NCBI GenBank assembly: GCA_964016985.1
Contig: OZ024830.1
Span: 20,484,387-20,548,386 of the forward strand
Origin: Anodontia alba
Lineage: Eukaryota > Mollusca > Bivalvia > Lucinida > Lucinidae
Length of the DNA: 64,000 nucleotides
Reading direction: 5' to 3'
Every line of letters starts with the position of its first letter. Positions within the stretch are counted from its first letter, which is position 1. Below the pieces are notes generated by a model that saw only the letters and a list, made by a program, of their open reading frames with translations, made no database searches and had not been told where the DNA came from. The translations under genes and the position numbers were made by a program. Positions 31,485-43,431 of the stretch are shown piece by piece.

Positions 31485-31790
31485 GTTTGTTTGTGTTGAG
31501 GTTTTACGGCCCAGTCAACCCAATGGAGTCATGTCGAGCGCAGTCAGTTTACCTAACCACACGTTTACTGGGCAGGCTTAGTCCTCTAAGGGATTAACCA
31601 GTATTGTGCACATTCTTTCGCCAGAAACTGACAACTGCCCTTCTTGAATCAGCAGAAGGGAGAGAATGACCGTAGAAAATATTTCATGATCCATCTCCAC
31701 GAAAGAATGTTGCCGACCTCGGTGGGGGTTGACCCGTGACCTCCTGGTCTCCAGTCGGACGGCGCATCCAACTGAGCCACTGAGGCCGAC
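31485..31790 (-). repeat. tRNA-derived SINE copy 5
   Basis: Full-length on the minus strand: GTCGGCCTCAGTGGCTCAGT head, box B decayed to GGGTCAACCC, tail CAACACAAACAAAC. It splits an older MITE B (31463-31484 and 31791-31870). Confidence 0.88.
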
Positions 31791-31884
31791 ATGGCAAGGA
31801 GTAAGGGTGTCCCAATATTTATGAGAAATACTCTAGTTTAGGGAGAGTTATTCAAATTTTAGGTTAAATATGGTGAAGTTATAT

Positions 31885-32080
31885 GGCATTCCAGTTAATG
31901 GTAAAATTTTCAGCAGACGACATACTGAAATATTTTTCCTAGAAAACTGGATTAGACATTTCAAGCAAATTGTCTCAAATCAAGATACTGTGCAAGAATT
32001 GTCTTATCCTGTTTTCTGGGAAAAATATGAAAATATGATCAATTTGTGGTCTGCTGAATTAGCCAAGAGAGTGGATATAG
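31885..32080. mobile_element. MITE family M copy
   Basis: TTAATGGTAAAATTTTCAGC start and GTGGTCTGCTGAATTAGCC right arm; interior TAGAAAACTGGATTAGACAT. An open frame across it is fortuitous. Confidence 0.5.
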
Positions 32081-32189
32081 GTTAAATGAAGTAGTTTATG
32101 GACAGCCTTTATTTATAAGGGATGTTATCCTTTAAACAGATTTAAAGAAAATAAAAATAGACTGACCTCCCTTCATATGTTTTTTTTTT

Positions 32190-32342
32190 CCACCTACCAT
32201 AGCAGATAGGCCTGAGCAAACAGTGTAGATCCCAAATGCAGTCTCTGATCAGGGTTTATACTGTTTGCTACTCAGCCAACAGCTTTAAGACACAACATCA
32301 GGTAATCAAATGGACTTGTTCAAATTTTAGGGAGTTCCAATA
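32190..32342. mobile_element. MITE family B partial copy
   Basis: GCAAACAGTGTAGATCCCAA..CAGGGTTTATACTGTTTGC core; CAAATGGACTTGTTCAAATT and CAATATTAAG right side. Confidence 0.6.
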
Positions 32343-32548
32343 TTAAGACCCTTGTCCTGCTGAATAAATTAAGATGCTACGCCTTTTTCAGATTTTCAGC
32401 GAAATCAAATTACTTGATCCAGATTGTTGATATAAATTCACATACTTAATGGCAAACAGTGCAGATCCTGATCTTAGATGCCAACTGATCTGGATCTACA
32501 CTGTTTGCAAAGGCAGGGTATATCCAGGTTCAGCAGGACAAGGGTTAA
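32343..32548. mobile_element. MITE family A, copy 11
   Basis: TTAAGACCCTTGTCCTGCTG start, CAGCAGGACAAGGGTTAA end; one core arm shortened. Confidence 0.82.
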
Positions 32549-32660
32549 GTGGAAATACAGTAGTGAAGAGAGAGTAATTGAGTGAGACTGTGTTTAAAAG
32601 GGATGTAATCTTGATTCAAAGAAAGAAGTAACAGACTGATGTCCCTTCCTATGTTTCAAT

Positions 32661-33063
32661 CTACTATAATAATCTTAAATATTGGTACAGGCTTGGCTGA
32701 TCCAGATCAGATATTGCAGATATGGCATCTGATCAGGGTCTACATTGTTTGCCACTCAGCCAGCAGTTTTAAGACAAAATATTAGGTAGTAAAATGGACA
32801 TTATTTTTTTAGGACAAGTATGGTGAGAAATAAAAGGGAAATATTGTATTTATGGGAGAGTAATTAACAGAAAGTAAAAAAAAAAACCTTCCTACCTATC
32901 TAACATATTTACTCTAAATATTAGGACAGACAGGTCTGATCTATTGATCAGATGCTGCAACTATTTTCAAAAGAAAAGGACAGGCAGTGAATTGGACACG
33001 TTCAAATTTTAGGGCAGGTATGGCTAGCAGTTAAGGTGTGCCAATATTTTGGGTAAATATGGT
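32661..33063. mobile_element. Two degraded MITE family B copies
   Basis: First at 32661-32850 (TGATCAGGGTCTACATTGTT, AATGGACATTATTTTT), second at 32904-33063 (CATATTTACTCTAAATATTA start, CCAATATTTTGGGTAAATAT end, core mostly deleted). Confidence 0.55.
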
Positions 33064-33081
33064 GAAGTATTATGAAAATGT

Positions 33082-33282
33082 TTAACCCTTGTCATGCTTA
33101 ATAAATTAAGATGCCACACCCTTTTCTAACTATCAGCCAATCAGATTTCTTGAGCCAGATTGTTGATATAAATTCACATGGCAAACAGTGAAGACCCAGA
33201 TCAGTTGGTTTCTTCAGAAGCCAACTGATCTACACTGTTTGCAAGGGTAGGGTATATCTGGGTTCATGAGGACAAGGTTTAA
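33082..33282. mobile_element. MITE family A, copy 12
   Basis: TTAACCCTTGTCATGCTTAA start and ATGAGGACAAGGTTTAA end; core arm slightly shortened. Confidence 0.82.
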
Positions 33283-33414
33283 CAGGGAGACAATCAACAC
33301 GTTAGAGATATGATCCACCAGAAAACTTCGGAGAAGACAATTAAGCAACAGAACATTATTTTGTTACAGGCAGGTCTGAAACAGTAAAAATTAAACCTCT
33401 CAAAATATGAGTAC

Positions 33415-33750
33415 TCATGAATATCCAATCTTGTTCAGTGGAGTGGAACCATTTTAGCAATTCTGATACAGGGCCATGAGACTTACAATTCTGTTAAATT
33501 ATTTTGAAATTGAGAGAGATGTCGTTTAAAGGTTTTTCTATAGTTAGCTCTGGTGGCCATCTTGTTCATTGGAAAGGAACCATTTTAGCAATTTGGTACA
33601 AGGCTATAACAGAAACATTTGTGTAAAATTATTTTGAAATTGGCTTAGTGAAGATGTTGTTTGAAGAAACTGTTGATGAGGAAAGGACGACAAACACACA
33701 TCAATCACGATAGCTCACCTTGAGCACCTTGTGCTCAGGTCAGCTAAAAC
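33415..33750 (+). mobile_element. Hairpin-ended element H3, 5'-truncated
   Basis: Two diverged short units ('GGAACCATTTTAGCAATT') then GGACGACAAACACACATCAA and the tail hairpin AGCTCACCTTGAGCACC..GTGCTCAGGTCAGCT. Head missing. Confidence 0.65.
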
Positions 33751-33784
33751 AGGAGAAAGAAGGCAAAATAAATTTCAGCATCGT

Positions 33785-34027
33785 GGGCCCAGTTGTTCAA
33801 AGCTAACGATGTCGTTAGTTAACGATTCGTTAAAATTTGCATCGAGTGATATGCAAATATGCTGAAATTTTTGCTGAAAAAATGTGAGTAGCTTTTGCAG
33901 TGCAAAAGCTACTCACATTTTTTCAGCAAAAAATATCAGAATATTGTGTATTGAATCTGCTAAAACAGTTAACGAAATGACCCTTAACGAGCTCGTTAAG
34001 CTAACGATGCTTTGAACAACTGGGCCC
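33785..34027. mobile_element. Foldback MITE K, copy 3
   Basis: GGGCCCAGTTGTTCAAAGCT start and AGCATTGTTTGAA-type inverse ending CAACTGGGCCC; inner hairpin AAAAATGTGAGTAGCTTTTG with perfect inverse arm. Confidence 0.9.
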
Positions 34028-34660
34028 TGGTTTTCTTTTACACAATATACTTCAACCCTCTGTAGGTGTATACAAAATTTGAGGACTCTGGCTGACATAG
34101 GAGTTGAGAAAACTGTGATAGAAAAAAATTTATTGGAGTGAAAAAAAAAAATGGACAAATAAAGGGAATGATAAGCAGTAGGATGCTGATTCTCTCTTAC
34201 ACAATATAACACATCATACTCAAATGTTTGTTCCATTTTCAAAATCCTAGGAAGAGTAGTTCCTGAGAAATCTGACGGAAAAAAAAGTTTACACACACAC
34301 ACACACATATTGTTACAGAAAAGACAAAAACTATATATACTTCGTATGCTGGGGGTATAACAACACCCTGACAACATATATAGTGTGTACATGCTCCTAA
34401 TGTATGTAGCTGTACATAACTGAAATAAATTATTGAATATTGACTCAATAGCTCAGTCTGTGACCTTAGAGTCCTGAATGTAGCAATGTGTTACACATCA
34501 CACATGCAAGTCTTTTTGTTTTGTTTAGGGCTGAGATGAACACTAAAAATATGATTATGTTCTACAAACTGGGTTGTCCTTTTTTTTTTTTTTGTAACTT
34601 TTATTTCATTTTTTTTTTTTATCTTTTTTTCTTTGCTGGGTAATGATTTCAGCAGACTGA
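34028..34660. other. Unassigned sequence
   Basis: Two imperfect direct copies of 'ACACAATATAACAC..CAAA..TT' about 180 bp apart, a short (AC)n at 34292 and several T-runs. No gene seen. Confidence 0.4.
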
Positions 34661-34663
34661 CAA

Positions 34664-34898
34664 ATTTCAGCCTGTTTTTGTTTCTGACTGATTTGTTTGA
34701 CTTTCAATACACTTCAGCCAAAATTTCAGTCTCTTTTTGTTTCTGACTGCTTTGGTTGACTTTCAATACACTTCAGCCAAAATTTCAGTCTTTTTTTGTT
34801 TCTGACTGCTTTGGTTGACTTTCAATACACTTCAGCCAAAATTTCAGTCTCTTTTTGTTTCTGACTGATTTGTTTGACTTTCAACACACTTCAGCCAG
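34664..34898 (+). repeat. Tandem repeat, about 60-bp unit, 4 copies
   Basis: Unit TTTCAGTCTCTTTTTGTTTC / TGACTGCTTTGGTTGACTTT / CAATACACTTCAGCCAAAA repeated with few changes. Confidence 0.92.
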
Positions 34899-35029
34899 CT
34901 CTGTTACAAAAGCCAAGCTGGCAACTTACTAGTTGTCGTGTGTGGTGACATTCATACTCAGTTGTTTTTTTTGTTTTTTTTTCTGGGAGAGGGGGCCTGT
35001 GGTCTACTTTCATGTAAATTGTCTCCTAG

Positions 35030-35215
35030 GTAGACACAGACATTCTAAAATTGACATTGTTACATTTCAGAGAAAATCAGACTTAACATTTCATGTGGAT
35101 TGTCTGCCTGGAAGACAATTCACATGAAATGTCAAGCCTTATTTTCTCTGAAGAAGAAAAGAAAATTATTTCAAAATGTCAGCGGTAGGTGTGATTAGCA
35201 CTTTGAATCTGATTA
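35030..35215. mobile_element. MITE family M copy
   Basis: Near-perfect hairpin: AATCAGACTTAACATTTCAT..ATTGTCTGCCTGGAAGACAA..TGTCAAGCCTTATTTTCTC. Confidence 0.7.
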
Positions 35216-35279
35216 TCTGTTGAAGTGTATAAAAATGTTGGATGAATGATAAACAGTGCAGTCCTTAGTCACAGGCTGC

Positions 35280-35478
35280 ATCCCTGTATTAGGACACCTT
35301 ATCTACTTACCATACTTGTGCTAAAATTTGAACAATTTTTTTTGGCTATCTGCTGAAGAATCTAAAACAAAAATGCTAGATGAATGAGTGTAGACACTAG
35401 TCATAGGCTGCATTCTGCATCATCTGATCTGGGCTTACACTTTACACAAGACTGTCTGTAGGAATATTTATGGTGGTA
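35280..35478. mobile_element. MITE family B degraded copy
   Basis: CTGTATTAGGACACCTTATC left, GACTGTCTGTAGGAATATTT right; core decayed. Confidence 0.5.
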
Positions 35479-35635
35479 ATATAAGTGGACAATGCAAGAC
35501 TGGTCAGACTGCATAGATACACACACACACTGAGTGACCTTCTGGTTCTGACTAACAACCAAATGTGACAACAGCTTAAGCTAAGAAACTGGTCATGTGA
35601 CTACATCAGCTGTTACCAGCCATAATCTTTAATCT

Positions 35636-35845
35636 TTAACTGCTGAATGTTAGTATTAGCCGATAACATTTAAAAAAAATCTATTATTCTTTCCCCAAAA
35701 TAAGGCTTGACATTTCTTTCAAATTTGTCTCCATTTGGAAACACTTTGAATGAAATATCAAGCCCTATTTTGAAGAAAATTTAAAACAAAATATCTCATA
35801 TGGTTGTTGTCTGCTACTTTTGCTATGCCATGCTATGGCTTAAAG
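35636..35845. mobile_element. MITE family M degraded copy
   Basis: AATAAGGCTTGACATTTCTT..AAATTTGTCTCCATTTGGAA with ATATCAAGCCCTATTTTGAA inverse. Confidence 0.55.
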
Positions 35846-36091
35846 AAACGAAGAAATGACAGCATGATAAAACGTTTTGTGGTTGCATAAATGAAAGTTT
35901 ATTTTAGGCCTTTCACAGAAAACTGCAACATCCAGGCTTAATTTTCTTTTTTATTGATTTACATGTTGTTTAGAATGAGAAGACATTACTAAAAAAATTA
36001 TTGTAATCTCACACTGGAAGGAAAATAACAGATTGAAGTAAGCAAACAATTTTGTAAATACATTTTGGGCTGAGGTGTGGTTGTGGTAATG

Positions 36092-36416
36092 CCTGTATTT
36101 ACCCTAAATATTCAGACACTTACCTCCTTATCCTAAAATTTGAACAAGTTCATTTCATAACTTGATGATGTGTCTAAAGACAGCTGGATGACTGGTAAAC
36201 AATGTAGACCCTTATCAGATACCACATTCTGTGATATATGATCTAGGTCTATACCCAGTCAGCATTCTACGTAAATCTATATCGGGCCGTCATCGGCCCG
36301 TCAGGGTAGCTGACGGGCCGATGACGGCCCGATGTAGATTTACGTAGAATGCTGACAGGGTCTATACTGTTTGCTCAGGCTTGTCTGTACGAATATTTGG
36401 ATAAATAAGGTAATAT
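36092..36416. mobile_element. MITE family B copy carrying a nested foldback
   Basis: TGTATTTACCCTAAATATTC start and ATATTTGGATAAATAAGGTA end; the core's right arm is split by the 105-bp element at 36255-36359. Confidence 0.88.
36255..36359. mobile_element. 105-bp foldback element with 8-bp target duplication
   Basis: Arms of about 50 bp, CC(A/T)GTCAGCATTCTACGTA continuing to GGGCCGATGACGGCCCG-type GC-rich centre, are almost perfect inverses around GGGTAGC. GTCTATAC flanks it directly (36247-36254, 36360-36367), and removing the insert restores the MITE B core. Confidence 0.92.
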
Positions 36417-36477
36417 TATATGTGCATTATGCCTCCAATTTTTGTTCCATAATATAATTTTGTTTACATGTATTTAA

Positions 36478-36580
36478 TATTTACCACTTGACAGGTGAAT
36501 TCAGCAGATGACGAAATAATATTTTTCTTACTTTTCCTTAGGAGACGATTTGCATGTAATGTCAATGCCTATTTTCTGGG

Positions 36581-36615
<35 letters not shown>

Positions 36616-36660
36616 AAAATTTTTATCCAGCATACTAAGTGTTAAATTATGATTTTATTT
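36478..36660. mobile_element. MITE family M copy with A-tract
   Basis: TTTACCACTTGACAGGTGAA and CAGCAGATGACGAAATAATA left arm; TAATGTCAATGCCTATTTTC; interrupted by an A run of about 34 at 36580-36613. Confidence 0.5.
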
Positions 36661-36953
36661 ACATATTATTAATATCAGTATTCTATATTTTGTATATATA
36701 TATTTTTTTTATTCTATTGTTTTTATTTTATTTTTATTTTATTTGAAATTATAAATTCTTGTTGAAGATCTGAGAGTTACAAAATACAGTGAATGCTGGT
36801 GGGGATGGGGTTAGTGTGATGTGGAACTGGCTACCAACATAAAAACAGAAAATTTCATCTGCAGTTTGAAAATGATTTGTCTTTACAAGAAGCTAAAACC
36901 TGAACATATCATAGCTCCAGATAAAGCATTTGTTTTCAACGGAGAAGAACTAA

Positions 36954-37231
36954 CATCACGAAAACATGGCAATATAAATTTGACCCCCTTAAACCAAACG
37001 TTTATATAGTAAAACTGGGGTTTACAGGGGTATACATTATTTTTCTTATTTCTGATCAAAACATAAATTGTGGGTACTCGTTAGAACTGCCTCGTCGAGG
37101 CGGTTCTAACGAGGACCAACAATCTATGTTTTGAGCAGAAACATGAAAAATATCAGAATTTTTTATCTGAAAATTTTCATTTTTGTGTGATAAAATTTGC
37201 AGTATGTTTGAATAGGTGTGTTTTCGTAATG
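36954..37231. mobile_element. MITE D2, copy 4
   Basis: CATCACGAAAACATGGCAAT start and GGTGTGTTTTCGTAATG end, with core ATTGTGGGTACTCGTTAGAA and inverse. Confidence 0.88.
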
Positions 37232-37234
37232 ATA

Positions 37235-37355
37235 TATGTAGTTTTCTCATTTCTCCACAAAAACATACATTGTGTGTAGTCACATTAGAAGTGCCTTCCA
37301 GATGCACTTCTAATGAGTACCCCTAACATCTTTTCATGGAGAAATAAGAAAAATT
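37235..37355. repeat. Foldback D3 copy abutting D2 and H4
   Basis: ACATACATTGTGTGTAGTCA..GAGTACCCCTAACATCTTT; flanked by CTCATTTCTCCACAAA and GGAGAAATAAGAAAA. Confidence 0.75.
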
Positions 37356-37357
37356 AA

Positions 37358-40320
37358 ACAAGAGGGCCAAGATGGCCCTGTATCGCTCACCTGATTACCA
37401 GATAAATTGACCTTTTGGTTCAGAAGAAGTGCAAAAGTAGATTTCAAAGATAAAGGCCATGACGCCATCTTGGATTTCTGATTGAAATGATTTTAGCTCT
37501 TTTTTACCTACAAGTTACCCTGATGCTTCCTACCAAGTTTGGAGTCAGTTAGCCTTTCGGTTGAGGAGAAGAAGCAAAAGAAATAGCTTTTTAAGATGGC
37601 AGCCATGGCGGCTATCTTGGATTTCCAATCAGAATGATTTTAGCTATTTTGATCTATCAGTAACTCCAATGCTTTCTATTAAGTTTCAAGACAATCAGCC
37701 TTTTGTTTCAGAAGAAGAAGCAAAAAATAGATTCTCAAGATGGAGAAGAGGCTAAAAAAAGATTTTAAAGAATCTATCTTGGATTTCGGATCAGAACGAT
37801 TTAAGCTATTTTTTATCTATAAGTCACCTCGATGCTTCTACTGTTTCAAGTCAATTAGCCTTTCAGTTCAGGAGGACAAGCGAAAAATAGACTTTTCAAG
37901 GTGGCCGTCATGGCTGCTATCTTGGATTTCCGATTGGCTACTTTTGATCTACAAGTCACCCTGATGCTGCTTCCTACTGAGTTAAAAGTCGGTTGGCCCT
38001 TCTGTTCAGGAGAAGGATTGAAAAATAGACTTTGAATTTCAGATTGGAACGATTTTAGCTAATTTTGATCTACAGGTCACCCTGATGCTTCCTACTAAGT
38101 TTCAAGTCAATTGGCCTTTTGGTTCAGAAGAAGAAGCTAAAAATAGATTTTCAAGATGGCTGCCATTGCAGCCATCTTGGATTTCCGATCAGAACTATTT
38201 TAGCTGTTTTTTAACTACAAGTCACCCCGGTGCTTCCTACTGAGTTAAAAGTCAACTGGCCCTTCCGTTCAGGAGAAAGAGCAAAAAATAGATTTTCAAG
38301 ATGGATGGCGGCCATCTTGGATTTCAGATCGGAACCATTTTAGCTGATTTTAATCTGCAGGTCACCCTGATGCTTCCTACTAAGTTTCAAGTGAACAGGC
38401 CTTTTGATTCAGGAGAAGAAGCTAAAAATAGATTTTCAAGATGGCTGCCTTGGTGGCCATCTTGGATTTCAGATCAGAACTATTTTAGCTATTTTTTTGA
38501 TCTACAAGTCATCCTGATGCTTCCTACCATGTTTCAAGTCAATTGGCCTTTTGGTTCATGAGAAGAAGCGAAAAATAGATTTTCAAGAGGGCCATGGTGG
38601 CAGCCATCTAAGCTTTTTTTGATCTACAAGTCACCCTGATGTTTCCTACCGTTTAGATAAATGGCCTTTTGGTTCAAGAGAAGAAGCGAAAAACAGATTT
38701 TCAAGATGGCTGCCATCAATTGGAACAATTTTAGCTATTTTTCATCTAAAAGTCACCCCAATGCTCCCTATCAACTTAAGAGTCAATTGGTCTTTGGTTC
38801 AGGAGAAGAAGTGAAAAAAAGATTTTCAAGATGCCCGCCATGGCGGCCATCCTGCATTTCGGATAGGAACAATTTTATTTTTGATCTACAAGTCACCCCG
38901 ATGCTTCCTACCAAGTTTCGAGTCAATTGGCTTTTTGGTTCAGGACAAGAAGCGAAAAATAGATGCGGCCATCTTGGATTTCTGATTGGAACGATTTTAG
39001 CTATTTTTGATCTACAAGTCACCCCAATGCTTCCTACCAAGTCAATTGGCCTTTTGGTTCAGAAGAAGATGTGAAAAATAGATCTCTTGGATTTATGATC
39101 GAAACGATTTTAGCATTTATTTTATCAACACGTCACCTCGATGCTTCCTACCAAGTGTCAAGTCAGTTGGCCTTTTGGTTCAAAAGAAGAAGAAAAAAAA
39201 AATAGATTTTCAAGATGGCTGCCATCTTGGATTTCAGACTGGAATGATTTTAGCTATTTTTGATCTATAAGTCACCCTGATCCTTCATACCAAGTTTCGA
39301 GTTAATTGGCCTTTTGGTTCAGGAGAAGAAGCGAAAAATAGATCTTCCATGGCGGCCATCTTAGATTTCTGATTGAAACAGTTTTAGTTTTTTTTTTATC
39401 TACAAGTCACCTCGATGCTTCCTAGCAAGTTTAGAGTCAGTTGGCGTTTTGGTTCAGGAGAAGAAGCAAAAAACAGCCATCTTGGATTTCTGATCTGAAC
39501 AATCTAGATTATTTTGATTTTCAAGTCACCCTGATGCTTCCTACCAAGTTTTGAGTCAGTTGGCCTTTTGGTTCAGGAGAAGAAGGGAAAAATAGACTTT
39601 CAAGATGGCCGACTGGAATGATTTTAGCTACTACTGTTCTACAAGTCACCCTGATGCTTCCTACCAAGTTTTGAGTCAATTGGCCTTTTGGTTCAGGAGA
39701 AGAAGGGAAAAATAGACTTTCAAGATGGCCGACTGGAATGATTTTACCTACTTTTGTTCTACAAGTCACCCTGATGCTTCCTACCAAGTCTCAAGTCAAC
39801 TGGCCTCTTAGTTGAGGAGAAGCAGTGAAAAATAGATAAAAATGGCCACCACGGCAGTCATCTTGGATTTATGATCGGAATGCCTTTAGCTATTTTTGAT
39901 CTACAAGTCACCCCAATGCTTCCTACCAAGTTTCAAGTCAACTGGCCTTTTGGTTCAGGAGAAGAAGCGAAAAATAGATTTTCAAGATGGTTGCCATGGA
40001 TTTCCGATCGGAACAATTTTTATCACCCCAATGCTTCCTACCAAATTTAGAGTCAATTGGCCTTTTGGTTCAGGAGAAGAAGTGAAAAATAGATTTTCAA
40101 GATGGCCACCACCATTGCGGCCATCTTAGATTTCCGATCAGAATGATCTTAGCTATTTTTGATCCAAAAGTCACCACTATGCTTCCTACCAAGTTTCGAG
40201 TCCACAGACCCAGGGTCGTAGGGGAAGTAGGCTTCTAAAGCAATTGTTGAAGCCGCACAAGGGGCAACAGACTGATCACAACAGCTCACCCTGAGCACTT
40301 TGTGCTCAGGTGAGCTAAAG
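37358..40320 (+). mobile_element. Hairpin-ended satellite element H4 (3 kb)
   Basis: Head ACAAGAGGGCCAAGATGGCC..GCTCACC; tail AACAGCTCACCCTGAGCACT..GTGCTCAGGTGAGCTAAAG. The interior has more than 15 units of roughly 115-165 bp with blocks GATGGCTGCCATCTTGGATT, TACAAGTCACCCTGATGCTT and 'GGTTCAGGAGAAGAAGCGAAA'. The units yield many overlapping open frames, but these are not conserved in phase, so not genes. Confidence 0.9.
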
Positions 40321-40394
40321 ATCCCTAAAGGGGAGGAATGCACCCCCTACTGCCAGTTTGGCTTTGTAGATTTATCACTCTGAACAAAAAGCAA

Positions 40395-41535
40395 AAGATC
40401 ATTAATATTTCTAAGTACATCAAGGGTATGTAACAATAAAAATTTGATCAGAGTTCTGTGACCTTCATTCACATGCCCTGCCTATATTCTTATTTTGCTG
40501 CTGGTTTCAAACCATTATCTTGAAAACTGTAGAAGTTGCTGAGACACAGCCCTAATCTGCCATGTGTATAAGGCAAAATTTCTAAGTAAATCCATGCACA
40601 TGCCCAGCATATAGTCTTACTTTGCTGCAAGTTTCTAATAATTATCTAGAAAACTGTAGGAGGAGTTGCGGAGATAGGAACCCTACTATGCCATGTGTAT
40701 AATGCCATATTTCAAAGTGAATCTTCTTTATGTAACTCTAGCAATAAAATTTTACCAGAGTTCTGTGACATTCATGCGCATGCCCAGCCTGTATTCTTAC
40801 TTTGCTGTAAGTTTCTAATCATTATCTTGAAAACTGTAGGAGTTGCAGAGACATAAACCCTACTATGCCATATGTACAAGGCCATATTTCTAAGTAAATC
40901 AAGGGTAGATATCTCTAGTAATAAAAAAAATTGATTAAAGTTCTGTCACCTTTATGCACATGCCCAGCCTATATTCTTACTAAGCTGCAATTTTCAAATC
41001 ATTACGTTGAAAACTGTAGGAAAAGTTGCGGAGACACAAACCCTACTATGCCAAGTGTACAAGGCCATATTTCTAAGTAAATCAAGGGTATGTAACTCTA
41101 GCAAAAACAAAAGTACCAGAGTTCTGTGGCCTATATGCACATGCCCAGCCCATATTCTTACTTTGCTGCAAGTTTCAAATCATTATCTTGAAAACTGTAG
41201 GAGACATTGCGTAGACATGAACCATACTATGTCATGTGTATAAGACACATTTTCCAAGTAAATCAAGGGTATGTAACTCTAACAATTATGATTCGATCAG
41301 TTCTGACACCTTCATGCACATACTCAGTCTATATCCTTACTATAGTGCAAGTTTCAAACCATAACCTTGAAAACTATAGGAGGAGTTGCGGAGACACGAA
41401 CAGTACTATAAAGTGTGACAGACGGACAGTCACATGGACAGAAGGATGGACAGACATCTGACTGGACAGACAGATGGACGTATGATGGAGGGTAAAACTA
41501 TATGTCTTCCTCCACTTAATGGTGAGGGCATAAAA
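40395..41535 (+). mobile_element. Shell element P4, 180-bp satellite
   Basis: The anchor AAACT(G/A)TAGG occurs at 40651, 40831, 41011, about 41192 and 41371, a 180-bp period. After the array come GACAGACGGACAG-type GGAC-rich bases and the tail ACTATATGTC...GTGAGGGCATAAAA. The head was not identified. Confidence 0.82.
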
Positions 41536-41828
41536 CATTGTGAATATCCCCTTGCATCTAGAACTATGAAAATGCAAATGTTTTCTTTCCCTTATTTTTT
41601 TTTTTTTTTTTTTGTATGCATGCCTATACAGTATATCATACATGGGCAGCCCAGAAGACGATACTTGTGAATGCTAACTTCTGGGAACCTAGGTGCATAA
41701 TCAACAACAGTTCTGATACTGAACTGTAGCTCTATTGGTCAATTTGGTTGTGAGGTAGCGATTAAGGAAGTATGAGTTGTCCATTATAAAATATTTACCA
41801 ACAGCAAAACTAATGAAGACATAGATAT

Positions 41829-43284
41829 AACTAGAAATTGTGTTTGTAAAACACTATGCCCCAAACCATATGCTTGCCTCTAAAGATAATACAGGGTAAA
41901 AATCGCCCAATCTACGAAGGGCCATAACTCATAAAATATTTTTTCAGAATTTATTCATAAGTTAATCAGGTCATCTTTTCATCATTACCAATCTATTCAT
42001 CAAGTTATAAGGCTCTAGCTCCAACAGTTTTTGATTTGAAAAATGCCCAAATTTACAATGGGCCATTACTCATGCCCAGAAGCAATAGGCCCTTCCAACT
42101 TCCTTCTCATCACTACCAATCTATTTATCAATCTATTTATCAAGATATGAGGCTCTAGCTCCAAAAGTATTTGAGATATTTTGCTGACAAGGGAAAAATG
42201 CTCAAATTTACAAAGGGCCATTACTCATGAATTTTTTTTTCAGAGTTTTATTCAAAAGTTAACCAGGTCATCTACTCATCATTACCAATGAATTCACCAA
42301 GTTTTGAGGGTCTAGCTCCAACAGTTTTTGAGATATTTTTGCTGATAAGGTAAAAATAGCCAACATTACAAAGGGCCATAACTCATGAAGTATTTTTCAG
42401 AATTTATTCAAAAGGTAATCCGGTCATCTATTCACCAATCTATTTATCAAGTTTCAAGGCTCTAGCTTCAAATATTTTTTAAGGTATCTTGCTGACAAGG
42501 GAAAAACACCCAAATTTACAAAGGGCAATAACTCATGAAATATTTTTTCAGAATTTATTCAAAAGTTAATCAGGTCATCTACTCATCATCATCAACCAAT
42601 TCAAGTTTCCAGGCACTAGCTCCAACAGTTTTTGAGATATTTTGCTGACAAGGTAAAATTGCCCAAAATTACAAAGGGCCATAATTCATGAAATATTTTT
42701 CAGACTTCTACTCATAAAGTTTCAAGGCTCTAGCTCCAAGTTTTTGAGATATTTTGCTGACAAGGGAAAAATGCCAAAATTTACAAAGGGCCATTACTCA
42801 TGAAATATTTTTCAGAATTTATTCAAAAGTTAATCAGGTCATCTACTCATCGTTATCAATCAATTCAACAAGTTTCAAGGCTCTAGCTCAAACAGTTTTT
42901 GAGATATTTTGCTGACAAGGTAAAAATGTCCAGTTACAAAGGGCCATAACTCATGAAGTATTTTTCAAAATTTATCAAAAAGTTAATCAGGTCCTGTACT
43001 CATCACTACCAGTCTATTCATTAAGTTCAAGTCTCTAGCTTTAATAGCTTTTGAGATATTTTGCTGACAAGATTGCATCCATATTTTTTCAAAGGACCAT
43101 AACTCAGGAAAGGAGCATAATCCTGTCGAGAAAAAAAAATACGTGTCAGCAATTTTTTCATGAGAAATCCATATAAGATATTTCAAAACAGTAACTATGC
43201 ATCAAAAAGCATGACGAACAGATGGACGGACAAATGCCCCAGAAGCAATATGCCCCGCCAACTTCTTCGAAGTTGGGGGCATAA
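41829..43284 (+). mobile_element. Shell element P2
   Basis: Head AACTAGAAATTGTGTTTG..ACTATGCCCC, array of about nine units of roughly 150 bp (AAAGGGCCATAACTCATGAA, AGGTCATCTACTCATCATTA, 'GTTTTTGAGATATTTTGCTGA'), then 'GGACGGACAAATGCCCC' and the hairpin AACTTCTTCGAAGTTGGGGG CATAA. Confidence 0.85.
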
Positions 43285-43431
43285 TAAAGAAATAAATTAT
43301 TCTGAACCGTGCCCAAATGTCCCAGATAAAGCACAGTTGAGTTTGGGTTGTACCCATTTGAGCATGAAGGAGCACAGCCAGATCAGCTGGCAATGTAAAA
43401 TATAAAAACGATGTAAAATATAAACTAGAAA

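Noticed and set aside
37561..39787. Many open frames of 64-137 codons on both strands
   Set aside because: All are shadows of the H4 satellite; frames are not kept from unit to unit.
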